From: Modicisalibacter tunisiensis
Lineage (GTDB): Bacteria; Pseudomonadota; Gammaproteobacteria; Pseudomonadales; Halomonadaceae
Direction: 5' to 3'
Length of the DNA: 64,000 nucleotides
NCBI RefSeq assembly: GCF_020148005.1
Contig: NZ_JAGXFD010000001.1
Coordinates: forward strand, 1,854,392-1,918,391
Notes under the pieces: generated by a model
Seen by the model: the letters and a program-made list of their open reading frames with translations, nothing else
What the model was told of the DNA's origin: nothing
Databases searched by the model: none
Part shown: piece by piece, positions 34,207 to 43,055 of the stretch
How positions within the stretch are numbered: position 1 is the first letter of the stretch
Layout of the letters: each line of letters starts with the position of its first letter
Position numbers and translations under genes: made by a program

Positions 34207-35310
34207 TTACAGCACGCGATCGGTGCGCAGCACGCTGGCCTCGCTGTCGTCGAGGGTGTCCTCCTCGCCGTAGCGCGAGGCGCCGGAGCGCAGCGTGGTG
34301 CGCAGGTTGAGGTGGGCGGCCTCGGTCTCGGCGGGCAGCAGGTGCTCGACACCGGCCTTCTCGTCGATCAGCTCCTTCTCGGTGGTCTCGATGCGCTTGC
34401 GGGCGGCCTCGTCGATCGGCAGGCCCTGGACGATCTCGTGGCGCCCGTAGCGGCAGCGCACCGGGAAGGAGAAGACGATGCCCTTGGTCACGCCGTAGCT
34501 GCCGTCGGACACCACGCACATGCTGACGAAGTCGTCATCGGGGGTGCCGAAGTACCAGTCGCGCATGTGATCGATGGCCCCCTGGGCGGCCGAGGCGGCG
34601 CTCGACTGGCCGCGGGCGGCGATGATCTCGGCGCCGCGCTTCTGGACCCGCGGGATGTACTCTTCGTCCACCCACTTGGGGTCCAGCTCCGGCCACACGG
34701 GCTCACCCATGGCCGTGGCGTGATGCAGGTCCGGGTACTGGGTGGCGCTGTGGTTGCCCCAGATGGCGACCTTGCGGATGTCGCTGGCGTTGCAGCCGAA
34801 GCGGTTGGCGATCATCCCCTTGGCGCGGTTGTGGTCGAGCCGGCTCATCGCCGTGAACTGGGAGGGCGACAGGTCCGGGGCGTTGCGGCTGGCGATCAGG
34901 GCGTTGGTGTTGGCCGGGTTGCCGACCACCAGCACCTTGACGTCGGGGTTGGCGTAGTCGTTGAGTGCGCGCCCCTGCGCACTGAAGATCTCCGCGTTGG
35001 CGGACAGCAGGTCGGCGCGTTCCATGCCGGGCCCGCGCGGCTTGGCCCCCACCAGGAAGGCGAAATGCACGTTGCTGAAACCGTCCTGAATGTTGTCGTG
35101 CAGGCGCACGTTGTGCAGCAGCGGGAAGGCGCAGTCCTCGAGCTCCATCGCCATGCCACGCAGTGCTTCCATGGCCTCGGGACGCTCGATCAGCTGCAGG
35201 ATGAGCGGCTGGTCGGGGCCGAAGACCTCGCCCGCGGCAAGACGAAAAAGCAGGGAGTTGCTGATGCTACCGGCGGCACCGGTAACGGCAATGCGAAACG
35301 GACGCTTCAT
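34207..35310 (-). CDS. mdh: malate dehydrogenase with a C-terminal tail
   Basis: NAD-dependent malate/oxaloacetate enzyme of the TCA cycle, of the type related to cytosolic/Thermus MDH. Seen: [16 protein letters not shown] (substrate loop), [10 protein letters not shown], the catalytic pair MSRLDHNRA and [10 protein letters not shown], and [14 protein letters not shown] near the usual end. 367 aa against the usual 325-330: about 38 residues (from [11 protein letters not shown] to the end) are extra. The glycine motif reads [12 protein letters not shown], where the usual third position is G (QIGYSLL). Monocistronic, with a 380-base upstream gap. Confidence 0.9.
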   Translation of the reverse strand: MKRPFRIAVTGAAGSISNSLLFRLAAGEVFGPDQPLILQLIERPEAMEALRGMAMELEDCAFPLLHNVRLHDNIQDGFSNVHFAFLVGAKPRGPGMERADLLSANAEIFSAQGRALNDYANPDVKVLVVGNPANTNALIASRNAPDLSPSQFTAMSRLDHNRAKGMIANRFGCNASDIRKVAIWGNHSATQYPDLHHATAMGEPVWPELDPKWVDEEYIPRVQKRGAEIIAARGQSSAASAAQGAIDHMRDWYFGTPDDDFVSMCVVSDGSYGVTKGIVFSFPVRCRYGRHEIVQGLPIDEAARKRIETTEKELIDEKAGVEHLLPAETEAAHLNLRTTLRSGASRYGEEDTLDDSEASVLRTDRVL

Positions 35311-35690
35311 GTCGGACTTCCCTAGGCTCGTTTAACGGTAATGAATGCCGGCCGTGATGCCCCTCCTGTCGATGCCGGAAAAGCCCCGGCCGGGTGATGA
35401 ACACAGGTTTTCATCGGTTGTCGTGACGACCGATTCCTCCGCAAGCATAGCAGGACTGACGAAAATTCCGCTTCGACCTTGATCGAGGGTCCGGGCGCCT
35501 CGCTTCCGGCCGGCTTCGCCCTTCGATGACTTGCGTATCGTGACGAGACAGTATTTTCTTGATGAAAAAGTTTCATGCCATGACATGAAGCGCGGGCATG
35601 AAGACTGAGGGCGCGAACGCCCGGTGTCGCGCCCGAGGCTCGTTCGTGACGACGTTCGTGAAAAAGTAGCAGGGAAACAGGAGCCGGAAT
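35311..35690. promoter_or_regulatory. divergent intergenic region mdh / GGDEF-EAL gene
   Basis: 380 bases without a gene. It holds an AT-rich patch (about 35550-35575) with an inverted repeat TTCATG-N6-CATGAA (35572-35589) and two direct copies of CGTTCGTGA (35641-35649, 35653-35661), 12 bases apart just before the rightward gene. These are candidate regulator sites. No confident promoter pair was found. Confidence 0.3.
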
Positions 35691-38024
35691 GTGACGGGCT
35701 GGCTGAGCGGGTCGGGTGGCAAACGCGGGGATCCGGCGGAACAGTGGATACGCGATGAGCAGGTCGCGATGCTGTATCAGGGGCTCTGGCAGCCCTGCCT
35801 GTTCAGCGCCATAGGGGCGGCCCTCCTGGTGGGCATTCTCTGGCCGGTGGTCGCCCACGGGGCCCTGCTGGCCTGGCTGCTGGTCATGCTGCTGGTGTCG
35901 ATGGTGCGCTGTGGAATCGGCGTGTACTTCCGCCGTCTGGACCATGCCGCCCGGCGGCATCCGCGCTGGCGCTGCCTGGCCCTGGGCGGGGCGCTGCTGA
36001 CCGGCAGTGTCTGGGGCGCGGCGGTCATCTGGCTGTTCCCGCATGAGCCGGCGTATCAGCCGGCGCTGGTGCTGACCGTCGCCGGGGTGAGCGCGGGGGC
36101 CGTGACGACCCTGTCACCGCTGTGGACGGCGGCGATCGTCTGCCTGGTACCGGTGGCGCTGCCGATGGCGTTCCAGTATGCCCGGATGGACACGCCGCTG
36201 GCCTCGAAGCTGGCCCTGATGGTCGGGGTCTTCCTGGTGTTCGTGATCGGCGCCAGCCAGCGCTGGAGCAGCGTGCTGCGCGAGAAACTGCGGCTCGAGG
36301 CGGATCGCCAGCGCCGCGAGCAGGACCTGCGGGAAAGCGAGGCCCGCTACCGGGCGATCTTCCGGGCTTCGCCCCTGGGGGTCTTTCATTTCGATACCCG
36401 AGGGCGGATTCTCGACTGCAACGACCGCTTCGTGGACCTCATCGGCACGTCCCGCGCCGGGCTGATCGGACTCGACCTGCCCGCCACCCTGCATGACACG
36501 CGGGTGCAGCGTGCGCTGACCCAGGCGCTGACCGAGGGCCAGGGGCACTTCGAGGGCGACTACACGGCGGTGCTCTCCGGCCAGACCCGGCCCATGCGGG
36601 CCCTGTTCAGCGGCATCCGCGACGGGCAGGGGGCCATCGTCGGCGGCATGGCGATCATCGAGGATCTCACCGAGCACCGGCAGGCCGAGGCCACCATTCA
36701 CCGGCAGGCCTTCTACGACCCGTTGACGAACCTGCCGAACCGGCGGCTGCTGCTGGATCGACTGGCCCGGGTGCAGGCGCACTGCCGGCGTCACGGCGAG
36801 CATGGCGCGGTGCTGTTCATCGACCTGGATCACTTCAAGAAGGTCAACGAGTCGCTGGGTCATGCCGCCGGCGACCGGCTGCTGATGCTGGTCGCCGAGC
36901 GGCTGGGCGCGCTGCAGGAGGGGGAGGGCCTGACGGCCCGCGTCAGCGGCGACGGCTTCGTGATCGTGCTGGCCTCGCTGGGCGAGACGCTGGTTCGGGC
37001 CAAGGCCGGGGCGCAGCAGATGGCCGAGCGGGTCGTCGCCGAGCTGTCCGCGTCCTATCCCGTGGCCGAGCGAACGCTCACCATCACGCCGAGCCTGGGC
37101 GTCGCGCTGTTTGGTGCGGTGCCGGCCAGCTCGATGGAGCTGATCAAGCAGGCCGAGACGGCGATGTACCAGGCCAAGGCGGGAGGGCGAGCCTGCGTGC
37201 GTCATTATCTGCCGAGCATGCGCACCGCCGCGCTGCATCACCTGGCGCTGGAGCAGGGGCTGCGCCAGGCGCTCGCTTCGGGAGAACAGCTCATGCTGTA
37301 TTTCCAGCCACAGGTGGACCGCCAGGCCCGAGTCATCGGCGCCGAGGCCCTGCTGCGCTGGCAGCACCCCTCGCTGGGCATGGTCTCGCCCGCCGAGTTC
37401 ATCCCCGTGGCGGAGGAGACCGGACTGATCCTCGAGCTGGGTGACTGGGTGCTGCGCGAGGCCTGCGAGGCGCTGCGGTGTCTGCCGGCATCCCGGCTGC
37501 CGCGATTGTCGGTCAACATCAGTCCGCACCAGTTCGCGCGCCGGGATTTCGTCGAACGGGTCGCGGCGCGTGTCGAGGCGGCGGGAATCGATCCCGCCCG
37601 GCTGCTGCTGGAGATCACCGAAGGGGTGCTGATCGACGACCTGTACGCCGCCATCGAGACGCTCAACGGCCTCAAGCGCATCGGCGTGGCCCTGGCGATC
37701 GACGACTTCGGCGTGGGGTACTCGTCGCTGTCCTATCTCAAGCGCCTGCCGCTCGACGAGCTGAAGATCGATCGCAGCTTCATCCAGGAGCTCGAGGACG
37801 CCAACGACGCGGCCATCGTCCAGACCATCATCGCCATCGCGCGGCATCTGGCGCTGGCCGTGGTCGCCGAAGGGGTCGAGACACATGAGCAGCAGGCGTT
37901 TCTCGAGGCCAACGGCTGCCATGCCTTCCAGGGCTTTCTCTTCCACCGGCCGATGCCGTATGCGGCGCTGGCGTCGTCCCTGAAGGCGGTGACCGGTGCG
38001 ACGGACTCCATGCCTCAGGGATAG
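35691..38024 (+). CDS. membrane PAS-GGDEF-EAL protein, probable c-di-GMP phosphodiesterase
   Basis: A 777-aa signalling protein. N-terminus (about 25-190): five or six hydrophobic helices (MASE-like). About 205-335: PAS sensor (FRASPLGVFHFDTRGRILDCND). About 340-500: GGDEF domain with FYDPLTNLPNRRLLLDRL and FIDLDHFKKVNESLGHAAGD, but the active site reads SGDGF instead of GGDEF, so cyclase activity is unlikely. About 520-765: EAL domain with EALLRW, LLLEITEGVLIDD, IDDFGVGYSSLSYLKRLPLDELKID and VAEGVET, so phosphodiesterase activity is likely. GTG start at 35691 with AGGAG upstream. Divergent from mdh. Confidence 0.9.
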   Translation: MTGWLSGSGGKRGDPAEQWIRDEQVAMLYQGLWQPCLFSAIGAALLVGILWPVVAHGALLAWLLVMLLVSMVRCGIGVYFRRLDHAARRHPRWRCLALGGALLTGSVWGAAVIWLFPHEPAYQPALVLTVAGVSAGAVTTLSPLWTAAIVCLVPVALPMAFQYARMDTPLASKLALMVGVFLVFVIGASQRWSSVLREKLRLEADRQRREQDLRESEARYRAIFRASPLGVFHFDTRGRILDCNDRFVDLIGTSRAGLIGLDLPATLHDTRVQRALTQALTEGQGHFEGDYTAVLSGQTRPMRALFSGIRDGQGAIVGGMAIIEDLTEHRQAEATIHRQAFYDPLTNLPNRRLLLDRLARVQAHCRRHGEHGAVLFIDLDHFKKVNESLGHAAGDRLLMLVAERLGALQEGEGLTARVSGDGFVIVLASLGETLVRAKAGAQQMAERVVAELSASYPVAERTLTITPSLGVALFGAVPASSMELIKQAETAMYQAKAGGRACVRHYLPSMRTAALHHLALEQGLRQALASGEQLMLYFQPQVDRQARVIGAEALLRWQHPSLGMVSPAEFIPVAEETGLILELGDWVLREACEALRCLPASRLPRLSVNISPHQFARRDFVERVAARVEAAGIDPARLLLEITEGVLIDDLYAAIETLNGLKRIGVALAIDDFGVGYSSLSYLKRLPLDELKIDRSFIQELEDANDAAIVQTIIAIARHLALAVVAEGVETHEQQAFLEANGCHAFQGFLFHRPMPYAALASSLKAVTGATDSMPQG

Positions 38025-38175
38025 TCCGAGCGCTGTTCGTTACCCGCCGTTCCGGGGCAGCATGCCATGCCGGATGCGTTGGCGAGAGGGGCGCGTTATC
38101 GTCAGGATATCGACGGTCGACCGGGTTTTCCCCGGAGCCCGAGGCCTTTCATCGATGATCAAGGAGTCACCGCCC

Positions 38176-38904
38176 ATGCGAATCGGTCTGCTGCAGTGTG
38201 ATGACGTCGACGAGGCCCTTCAGCCTCGTCACGGCAACTACCCGGCGATGTTCGAACGGTTGTTTACCAGCGTCGACCCCACGGTCGAGTTTCGGGTCTG
38301 GCGCTGCCTCGACGGCGAGCTGCCCGACGATGTCGATGCGGTGGACGCCTGGATGACCACCGGTTCCAAGCATGGGGTCAAAGACGGCGATGCCTGGATC
38401 GAGGCCCTGTGCGGCTTCGTGCGCGAGCTGTGGGCCGCCGGCAAGCCGCTGGTGGGGATCTGCTTCGGCCACCAGCTGATCGCCCGGGCGCTGGGCGGCG
38501 AGGTGGTCAAGAGCGAGCGCGGCTGGGGCGTGGGCATGTCGTTCAACCGCCTTACCCGCCATGCCGCCTGGATGGAGCCCTGGCAGGAGAGCCTCGATCT
38601 GGTGGTCAGCCATCAGGATCAGGTCGTGCGCATGCCGGAGGGCTCGACGCTGCTCGCCGAGAGCGACTTCTGCCCGATCTATGTCATGCAGGTCGGCGAG
38701 ACCTTTCTGGGCGTGCAGGGCCACCCGGAGTTCGCCAAGGCCTACTCGGCGGACCTGATGACGCGGCGCCGGGATGTGGTGCCGGTCAACCGGGTGCGCG
38801 AAGGCCTGGCATCGCTCAATGCGCCGGTGGACGACCAGGTGATGGCGCGCTGGATCCTCAATTTCCTGCGTCAGGCGAACGAGCGTCGTGGCTCTCGCGG
38901 TTGA
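38176..38904 (+). CDS. class I glutamine amidotransferase (GMP-synthase-like)
   Basis: A 242-aa single-domain amidotransferase. The triad is Cys96 (VGICFGHQLIA), His183 and Glu185 (VQGHPEFAKAY). These free-standing GATase1 proteins resemble YfeJ and gamma-glutamyl hydrolases of amines (PuuD-type); the acceptor is unknown. ATG at 38176 with AAGGAG close upstream; an in-frame ATG at 38155 lacks a site. 151 bases downstream of the EAL gene and followed by a hairpin at 38920. Confidence 0.88.
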   Translation: MRIGLLQCDDVDEALQPRHGNYPAMFERLFTSVDPTVEFRVWRCLDGELPDDVDAVDAWMTTGSKHGVKDGDAWIEALCGFVRELWAAGKPLVGICFGHQLIARALGGEVVKSERGWGVGMSFNRLTRHAAWMEPWQESLDLVVSHQDQVVRMPEGSTLLAESDFCPIYVMQVGETFLGVQGHPEFAKAYSADLMTRRRDVVPVNRVREGLASLNAPVDDQVMARWILNFLRQANERRGSRG

Positions 38905-38919
38905 AGGGGCTGCCAAAAA

Positions 38920-38950
38920 GCGGCGGCGATACCCCGCGGGGTACCGCCGC
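38920..38950 (+). terminator. hairpin after the amidotransferase gene
   Basis: GCGGCGG-CGA-TACCCCG folds with CGGGGTA-CCGCCGC (38920-38950), 15 bases after the stop. The 14 paired bases make a strong stem; no T-run follows, but AAAAA precedes it. Confidence 0.5.
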
Positions 38951-39131
38951 CCAGGCGATGCGCCCGATTCCTAGCAGGTTCCGTGCCAGCCTTTCCCGGG
39001 CGCGCGGCATGGCGTGCCGGGCATGTCGCGATCCGCGTGCAGCCTCGCTTCGCTGGCCAGCGCTGGCGTGGCGCGCTAGGGTCATCCACGACAGGTCGGA
39101 AATCGCGCCGGGACGCGGCAGGAGGGCACTC

Positions 39132-39590
39132 ATGAAGATCGGGGAACTGGCACGCCGCACCGGCTGCCAGGTGGAAACCATCCGCTACTACGAGCGTGAG
39201 GGGCTGCTGCCCGAACCCGCGCGCAGCCGTGGCAACTATCGCCTGTATGGCAGCGCGCACGTGGAACGGCTGACGTTCATTCGCCATTGTCGTGCACTGG
39301 ACATGACCCTCGGCGAGATTCGCACCCTGCTGATGCACCGCGATCATCCCGAGCGCGACTGCGCGGAGGTGGATGCCCTGATCGACGCGCATATCGGTCA
39401 TGTCGAGAACCGGCTGGCCCAGCTCGAGAGCCTGCGCGGGGCGCTGCTGGAGCTGCGGGCGCGCTGCCGGGGCGACGGCGGGACCCAGGACTGCGGCATC
39501 CTGCGCGAGCTGGCGCAGCCCGCCGACGAGGAGGGCGGCGATGCACCGCCCTCGGCGGTGGAGCATATCGGCGGGACCCATTCTCACTGA
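39132..39590 (+). CDS. cadR: MerR-family Cd(II)/Pb(II)-responsive regulator (CadR/PbrR-like)
   Basis: A 152-aa MerR activator. The winged HTH is MKIGELARRTGCQVETIRYY..EREGLLP, followed by the long dimerisation helix. The metal-binding cysteines of the CadR group are all present: one in HPERDCAEVD and two in RARCRGDGGTQDCG, and a GGTHSH tail adds histidines as in CadR. AGGAGGG before the ATG. The expected partner, a divergent cadA-type P-ATPase, is not adjacent: the amidotransferase lies upstream and corA faces it downstream. Confidence 0.88.
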   Translation: MKIGELARRTGCQVETIRYYEREGLLPEPARSRGNYRLYGSAHVERLTFIRHCRALDMTLGEIRTLLMHRDHPERDCAEVDALIDAHIGHVENRLAQLESLRGALLELRARCRGDGGTQDCGILRELAQPADEEGGDAPPSAVEHIGGTHSH

Positions 39591-39629
39591 CCCGCCGGGC
39601 CTCGCCCGCTGCCGTCTGTCCTACAGCTC

Positions 39630-40583
39630 CTACAGCCAGTTCTTGTGCTTGAAGTACAGGTAGGGTGACACCCCGGCCACGACCATCAGTCCCAGGGCGA
39701 ACGGGTAGCCGTAGGGCCAGGAGAGCTCGGGCATGTGAGTGAAGTTCATGCCGTAGATGCTGGCGACCAGCGTCGGCGGCAGGAAGACCACGGCGGCGAT
39801 CGAGAAGATCTTGATGATCTGGTTCTGCTGGATGTTGATGAAACCCTGCGTCGAGTCCATCAGGAAGTTGATCTTGTCGAACAGGAAGGCGGTGTGGCTC
39901 ATCAGCGTCTCGACGTCGCGCATCACTTCCCGGGCGGTTTCCTGCAGCTCGCCGTGGCCGCGCAGGTGGCGCATCAGGAAGGACACCGAACGCTGGGTGT
40001 CCATCAGGCACAGGCGGATCTTGCCGTTGCTGTCCTCGAGCTTGGCCAGCTGGTCGATGGCATCCTCGAGGTCCGAGTCCTCCTCCTCCAGCACCAGATA
40101 ACTGACGTCCTCGAGCTTGCGATGGATGTCCTCCAGGGTGTCCGCGAGGTTTTCCACCTTCTGCTCGAAGATGGTCATCATCAGTGTCTGCGCCGAGTCG
40201 GCCTCGACCTGGCCGCTGCGCGCGCGCAGGCGCAGCAGGCGGAAGTCGGCGAGCTCGCAGTCGCGGAAGGTGATCAGCCGCTCCGGCTGGAGGATGAACG
40301 CCACCGTGGTGTTGCCGTGGCGGCCCTCGCTCTGCGACAGGAACAGCGAGTGGACGTGGATGCCGTCGGCGTCGACGAAGTAACGGGCCGAGGACTCGAT
40401 CTCCTCGACGTCGTCGGTGGCGGGCAGCTCGTCGGCGAGGAAGGCGTTGAGCCGTTCGCGCTCGGTGTCATCGGGTTCGTGCGCGTCGATCCAGGTCGCC
40501 TGGGCCAGGCGCGTGGCAAGCGGCAGGGCGTCCTCGGAAACTTCCTTGATGGTCTGGCGCTGGAGTTGAAAGGTGCGAATCAT
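39630..40583 (-). CDS. corA: CorA-family divalent-metal/proton channel (CorA/ZntB-like)
   Basis: A 317-aa channel protein with a large cytosolic N-terminal domain and two C-terminal helices. The YGMNFTHMPEL motif follows the first helix (IFSIAAVVFLPPTLVASI); the second ends YLYFKHKNWL. GMN is the CorA selectivity motif; the short loop MPELSWPYGYPFA is more acidic/neutral as in Mg/Co transporters. It forms a homopentamer in the inner membrane. Monocistronic. Convergent with the CadR-like gene, 39 bases apart. Confidence 0.9.
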   Translation of the reverse strand: MIRTFQLQRQTIKEVSEDALPLATRLAQATWIDAHEPDDTERERLNAFLADELPATDDVEEIESSARYFVDADGIHVHSLFLSQSEGRHGNTTVAFILQPERLITFRDCELADFRLLRLRARSGQVEADSAQTLMMTIFEQKVENLADTLEDIHRKLEDVSYLVLEEEDSDLEDAIDQLAKLEDSNGKIRLCLMDTQRSVSFLMRHLRGHGELQETAREVMRDVETLMSHTAFLFDKINFLMDSTQGFINIQQNQIIKIFSIAAVVFLPPTLVASIYGMNFTHMPELSWPYGYPFALGLMVVAGVSPYLYFKHKNWL

Positions 40584-40670
40584 CGACGGCCTTGAGTGCA
40601 GCGGGTAAGTGCGACCAGATTAGGGGGTCGGACGCATCAAGCCAACCGTTGCCGTGATTCGGCGGTAGAA

Positions 40671-40693
40671 CGCCCCGGCATGACGCCGGGGCG
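40671..40693 (-). terminator. hairpin downstream of the ABC transporter operon
   Basis: A perfect nine-base stem CGCCCCGGC / GCCGGGGCG around five bases, seven bases beyond the binding-protein stop on the minus strand; read leftward it continues TTCT. Likely ends the transporter transcript. Confidence 0.55.
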
Positions 40694-40699
40694 GCGGGG

Positions 40700-41470
40700 T
40701 CACTGCTTGGTTTCGAAGTACTTCTTGTAGAGCTTGTCGTAGGTGCCGTTTTCCTTGAGCGTGTCGAGGGCGGCGTCGAATTTCTCGGCCAGCTCCTTGT
40801 CGCGCTTGCGGAAGGCGATGCCGAAGCCGTCGCCGAAGTACTTCTTGGGCTCGCTGATCATCTTGCCGACGATCTTGTAGTCGCCGTCGTTGCTGTCGAG
40901 CAGCGTGGACTTGCCCACCGGGAAGTCGAGGAAGACGATGTCCAGGCGACCCGCGTCCATGTCCAGCACCATGTCGTCGGCGGTGGAATAGCGGTTGATG
41001 TCGGCGACGTCACCGAACATGTCGGTGGCGTAGTTGTCCTGCAGGGTGCCGCGCTGCACGCCGATGGTCTTGCCCTCGAGAGTCTGCTTGGAGGGCACGG
41101 TGATCTGGCTGTCGGCCGGGGCGAACCAGGCGGACGGCGGCGTGAAGTACGGGTCCGAGAACAGCACCTGCTTGCGACGCTGATCGTTGATGGTCATCGA
41201 CGACATGATGGCGTCGTACTTGCGGGCCAGCAGGCCCGGGATGATGCCGTCCCAGCCCTGGACGGTCCAGGTGCAGTCGATGCCGATCTCGTCGCACAGC
41301 GCGTTGCCCAGCTCGATGTCGAAGCCGGTCAGGTCGCCGTTGGGCAGGCGGTATTCCATCGGCTCGTAGGGCACGTCGACGCCGAAGCGCACGGTGTCGT
41401 AGTCGCGGGCCTGAGCGGTGCCGGCGAGCACCGCGGCACTCAACAGCGAGATGGTCAGCAGTTTTTTCAT
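40700..41470 (-). CDS. basic-amino-acid ABC transporter periplasmic binding protein (HisJ/AotJ-like)
   Basis: A 256-aa SBP family 3 protein. Signal peptide MKKLLTISLLSAAVLAGTAQA. Family 3 features: FGVDVPYEPMEYRLPNGDLTGFDIELGNAL, then YDAIMSSMTINDQRRKQVLFSDPYF, the LAO/HisJ-style pattern, with the GVQRGTLQDNY hinge region. Aspartates positioned like those of lysine/arginine/ornithine/histidine-binding proteins fit a cationic ligand. It is the last gene of the leftward ATPase-permease-permease-SBP group; astE nearby supports arginine or ornithine. Confidence 0.88.
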   Translation of the reverse strand: MKKLLTISLLSAAVLAGTAQARDYDTVRFGVDVPYEPMEYRLPNGDLTGFDIELGNALCDEIGIDCTWTVQGWDGIIPGLLARKYDAIMSSMTINDQRRKQVLFSDPYFTPPSAWFAPADSQITVPSKQTLEGKTIGVQRGTLQDNYATDMFGDVADINRYSTADDMVLDMDAGRLDIVFLDFPVGKSTLLDSNDGDYKIVGKMISEPKKYFGDGFGIAFRKRDKELAEKFDAALDTLKENGTYDKLYKKYFETKQ

Positions 41471-41603
41471 GAAACGAATCCCCAGTTTCTTGTATTGATC
41501 GACGGTGGTCGATGACCCGGACACGGTAGCGCACCCGGGCATCGGCCGGAAGTCGGAAAAGCGGCGTGGGCCGACAGTTTTCCAACGCTCGTTTGACGCC
41601 GGC

Positions 41604-42332
41604 TCAGGTCTGCGGCTTGAGGTGGGCCAGCAGTCGTTTCTCCAGGTAGCGGAACAGGTAGAGGATGCCGAAGGTCAGGCACAGGTAGATCGCCGCGACG
41701 AACAGGAAGGCATCGAAGGGCGCGTAGAAACGCGCATAGACGAAGCGGGCCGCGCCGGTGAGGTCCATGATCGTCACCACGCTGGCGATCGCGCTGGCGT
41801 GCAGCATGAAGATCACCTCGTTGCCGTAGGCCGGCAGCGCGCGACGGAAGGCGCTGGGCAGCACGATCCGCCGCAGCATCTTGGCCTGAGACATGCCGTA
41901 GGCCCGGGCCGCCTCGATCTCGCCCCTGGGCGTGGCCTTGATCGCGCCGCGGAAGATCTCGGTGGTGTAGGCGGCGGTATTCAGCGTGAAGGCGATCAGC
42001 GCCGGGTAGAAGGGTTTCTCGAGAATCAGCCACAGCCAGGTGTCCTGAATGCCGTCCACGAACACCACGCCGTAGTAGATGATGTACAGCTGGATCAGCA
42101 GCGGCGTGCCGCGGAACACGTAGGTGTAGAGGAAGATCGGCCACTTCACCCACGGGCGGGAGGAGCTGCGGCCGATGGCCAGCGGCACGGCGAGCATCAG
42201 TCCGATCAGCAGCGACAGCAGCACCAGTTGCGCGGTGTTGGCCAGGCCGTGCGCGTAGTAGCCGATGGTCTGCGCGGTGAAGATCTCGTTGTCGGCCAGC
42301 AGCTGGGTGAACCAGGTGTTGAGCTGTTCCAT
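41604..42332 (-). CDS. amino-acid ABC transporter permease (HisM/AotM-like)
   Basis: A 242-aa inner-membrane subunit with five hydrophobic helices and the EAA loop (IEAARAYGMSQAKMLRRIVLPSAFRRALPAYGNE) that contacts the ATPase. Belongs to the HisM side of paired permeases (YVFRGTPLLIQLYIIYYG). The start at 42332 has GGGGAG eight bases upstream; the longer frame to 42389 overlaps the neighbouring permease and is not needed. Two bases from the other permease's stop. Confidence 0.9.
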   Translation of the reverse strand: MEQLNTWFTQLLADNEIFTAQTIGYYAHGLANTAQLVLLSLLIGLMLAVPLAIGRSSSRPWVKWPIFLYTYVFRGTPLLIQLYIIYYGVVFVDGIQDTWLWLILEKPFYPALIAFTLNTAAYTTEIFRGAIKATPRGEIEAARAYGMSQAKMLRRIVLPSAFRRALPAYGNEVIFMLHASAIASVVTIMDLTGAARFVYARFYAPFDAFLFVAAIYLCLTFGILYLFRYLEKRLLAHLKPQT

Positions 42333-42334
42333 GT

Positions 42335-43036
42335 TCACGACTCCCCGAAGCCGACGTTGTAGCGTTTCTGCAGTCGCGCGAAGCCCCACTCCGAGACACT
42401 GGCGATCAGCAGGTAGATCACCGCCACCGGAATCAGGAAGGTGAAGGGCTCATGGGTGGCCTTGGTGGCCTCCTCGGCGACGCGGACCATGTCGGTCAGG
42501 CCGATCACCGAGACCAGGGCGGTGGTCTTGAGCAGCACCATCCAGTTGTTGGACAGCCCCGGCAGGGCGTGGCGCATCATCTGCGGGAAGCGGATGCGCC
42601 GGAACATCAGCGACTCGGACATGCCGTAGGCCCGGGCCGCCTCGATCTGGCCGCTGTCCACGGCCAGGAAGGCACCGCGGAAGGTCTCGCCCATGTAGGC
42701 GCCGAAGATCAGGCCGATGGTCACCACGCCGGCGACGAACTCGTTGATGTTGATGAAGATGTCGATGTCGAACTGGTAGTAGAGCCAGTCGGTGATCATG
42801 TTGACGCCGATCTGGCCGCCGAAGAACAGCAGCATCATCAGCACCAGGTCCGGTACCCCGCGGATCAGCGTGGTGTAGAGCGTACCCAGTCGATGCGCAA
42901 TCCAGCTGCGCGACATCTTGGCGGTGGCCGTGAGCAGGCCCAGGATGATGGAGAGCAGCAGCGACAGAAGGCCCAGCTCGATGGTCACCCAGGCACCCTG
43001 AAGCAGGCGGGGGCCGTAACCCTGCAGGTCGATCAT
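42335..43036 (-). CDS. amino-acid ABC transporter permease (HisQ/AotQ-like)
   Basis: A 233-aa permease of the HisQ type with five hydrophobic helices and the EAA loop IEAARAYGMSESLMFRRIRFPQMMRHALPG. The LIRGVPDLVLMMLLFFGGQ motif is the HisQ counterpart of FRGTPLLIQL. An AGGAGG site lies before the ATG. It pairs with the HisM-like protein to form the membrane channel. Confidence 0.9.
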   Translation of the reverse strand: MIDLQGYGPRLLQGAWVTIELGLLSLLLSIILGLLTATAKMSRSWIAHRLGTLYTTLIRGVPDLVLMMLLFFGGQIGVNMITDWLYYQFDIDIFININEFVAGVVTIGLIFGAYMGETFRGAFLAVDSGQIEAARAYGMSESLMFRRIRFPQMMRHALPGLSNNWMVLLKTTALVSVIGLTDMVRVAEEATKATHEPFTFLIPVAVIYLLIASVSEWGFARLQKRYNVGFGES

Positions 43037-43055
43037 GTAGTTTCCTCCTGCCGGC

